Below are positions 13,548 to 14,274 of a stretch of DNA of 14,274 nt, piece after piece. The stretch covers positions 1 through 14,274 of the forward strand of contig CAJOQW010000110.1 of the NCBI GenBank assembly GCA_905236955.1, in the 5' to 3' direction. Position numbers and translations under genes: made by a program. Position 1 is the stretch's first letter; each line of letters opens with the position of its first letter. The DNA comes from an uncultured Bacteroidales bacterium (GTDB lineage Bacteria; Bacteroidota; Bacteroidia; Bacteroidales; UBA932). The notes under the pieces are model-generated. The model was not told where the DNA came from and did not search any database. It saw only the letters and a program-made list of their open reading frames with translations.

Positions 13548-14274
13548 GCCTTCCCGAGCAATTCATTGAGGCCCTGGACGTAAAGATCCAGGGCTTTTTT
13601 CATGGTAGCCCTCGGGCAGGCCAGGTTGATACGCATGCAGGACGGTCCGCCGTACATGTCGCCTGCGTTGATCCACAGCTTCTGGTGCTCGAGCAGATGG
13701 TCCTGTATCTGCATGCCTGTCAGCCCTATGGGTGCAAAATCGAGCCACTCAAGATAAGTGGCTTCAAGGGTGGCTACGTGCACAAGTGGGAATTCTTCCG
13801 CGAAGCGGTCGCGGAGGTCGATGAAGTTCGCATGCACCACTTCGTTCATCTGGTCCAGCCATTCCGCACCTTCCGGGGAATAGGCGGCCTGGAGGGCCAC
13901 CACGCCCAGCTGGTTCACGTCGCAGTGCTCCCAGATGTTTATCACCCTGTCGAGGCGGGCGGCGAAATCCTCATTGGCAGTAATGATGTTGGCTATCTCA
14001 AGCCCAGGCATGCTGAAAGGCTTGGTGGGGGAGACGAAAGAAATGCTGTCCTGTGGGAAGAGTTTGCCGAAGGGGACGTAGGCTGAGCCAGGGGCGACGA
14101 TCTCGCAATGGATTTCGTCGCTGATCACGGGCACGCCATATTTCCGGCAGAGATCCCCCATGCGCGACAGTTCCCCTTCCGACCAGAGCCTGCCGCAGGG
14201 GTTGTGGGGATTGCACAGAAGGAATGCTTTCGTGGCAGGGTCGGCCAGCCGGCTCTCGAAGTCGGCCCAGTCCA
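13544..14274 (-). CDS. PLP-dependent aminotransferase, PatB/MalY (cystathionine beta-lyase) type, N-terminus missing
   Basis: The C-terminal 242 or so residues of a fold-type I PLP enzyme; the start lies beyond the right edge. The readable frame opens with DWADFESRL, then LLCNPHNPCGRLW (cofactor-binding Asn), VISDEIHCEI (Asp pairing with the pyridine nitrogen) and SPTKPFSMPGLEIANI, whose lysine should form the Schiff base. The end has the substrate-carboxylate region MRINLACPR. NPHNPxGRxW and SDEIHxE favour the PatB/MalY subfamily (C-S lyase) over plain aspartate aminotransferase. An internal ATG at 14161 is not the start, since the conserved motif lies upstream of it. The stop codon overlaps the DUF3737 stop by 4 nt, and its last 25 codons carry the terminator of that gene on the other strand. 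Confidence 0.92.
   Translation of the reverse strand, partial: DWADFESRLADPATKAFLLCNPHNPCGRLWSEGELSRMGDLCRKYGVPVISDEIHCEIVAPGSAYVPFGKLFPQDSISFVSPTKPFSMPGLEIANIITANEDFAARLDRVINIWEHCDVNQLGVVALQAAYSPEGAEWLDQMNEVVHANFIDLRDRFAEEFPLVHVATLEATYLEWLDFAPIGLTGMQIQDHLLEHQKLWINAGDMYGGPSCMRINLACPRATMKKALDLYVQGLNELLGKA
13571..13600 (+). terminator. Intrinsic terminator of the DUF3737 gene, inside the aminotransferase coding end
   Basis: GCCCTGGA (13571-13578) and TCCAGGGC (13587-13594) form a perfect 8-bp stem with an 8-nt loop, followed at once by TTTTTT (13595-13600). It is oriented to end plus-strand transcripts 24 nt after the DUF3737 stop. The same bases read on the minus strand encode KKALDLYVQGL of the aminotransferase. 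On that strand the A-run precedes the stem, so it does not terminate the aminotransferase. Confidence 0.85.

Overview
The window looks like an ordinary stretch of chromosome from a GC-rich member of the Bacteroidota, most likely order Bacteroidales. Two things point there. RecA, RlmN, thymidine kinase, PdxA and the rhamnose enzymes have a Bacteroidales-like sequence character. Several genes are also preceded by the phylum's distinctive -7 promoter box, TAnnTTTG (at tdk, rfbD/rnhA, the M48 peptidase, recA and the DUF3737 gene). No phage, IS, CRISPR, tRNA or rRNA sequence is visible. The species cannot be named from this alone.

Layout, left to right. Positions 1-121 hold the last codons of a tyrosine recombinase (+). 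It converges on tdk (thymidine kinase, -). Divergent from tdk is a two-gene unit: rsmI (16S rRNA methyltransferase) overlapping a membrane-anchored helix-hairpin-helix protein (+). Next comes a rightmost-to-leftmost rhamnose unit, rfbD then rfbC (-), followed by a decayed C-terminal piece of an EamA transporter. A back-to-back promoter palindrome at 4098-4115 separates rfbD from rnhA-pdxA (RNase HI and the PdxA step of vitamin B6 synthesis, +). These converge with no gap on an M48 metallopeptidase lipoprotein (-).

Positions 6509-10817 form a tightly overlapping minus-strand operon: rlmN, then a secreted patatin-POTRA-barrel protein, then recX, then an uncharacterised GNAT-like protein. recA is divergent from rlmN (+). 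It ends at a strong terminator shared with a convergent Hsp20 chaperone gene (-). A DUF3737 beta-helix protein (+) follows. Its transcription terminator lies inside the 3' coding end of a convergent PatB/MalY-type aminotransferase (-), which runs off the right edge.

Functional themes are DNA and RNA maintenance (recombinase, RecA, RecX, RNase HI, RsmI, RlmN, Tdk, HhH protein), envelope (rhamnose, patatin autotransporter, lipoprotein peptidase) and stress (Hsp20). RecX is not directly behind recA, as it often is elsewhere, but sits in the divergent rlmN operon. I found no clear new defence or mobile system. The most unusual features are regulatory: mirror-image promoters, a promoter box merged with a stop codon, a terminator coded inside an opposing gene, and very compact convergent gene ends.
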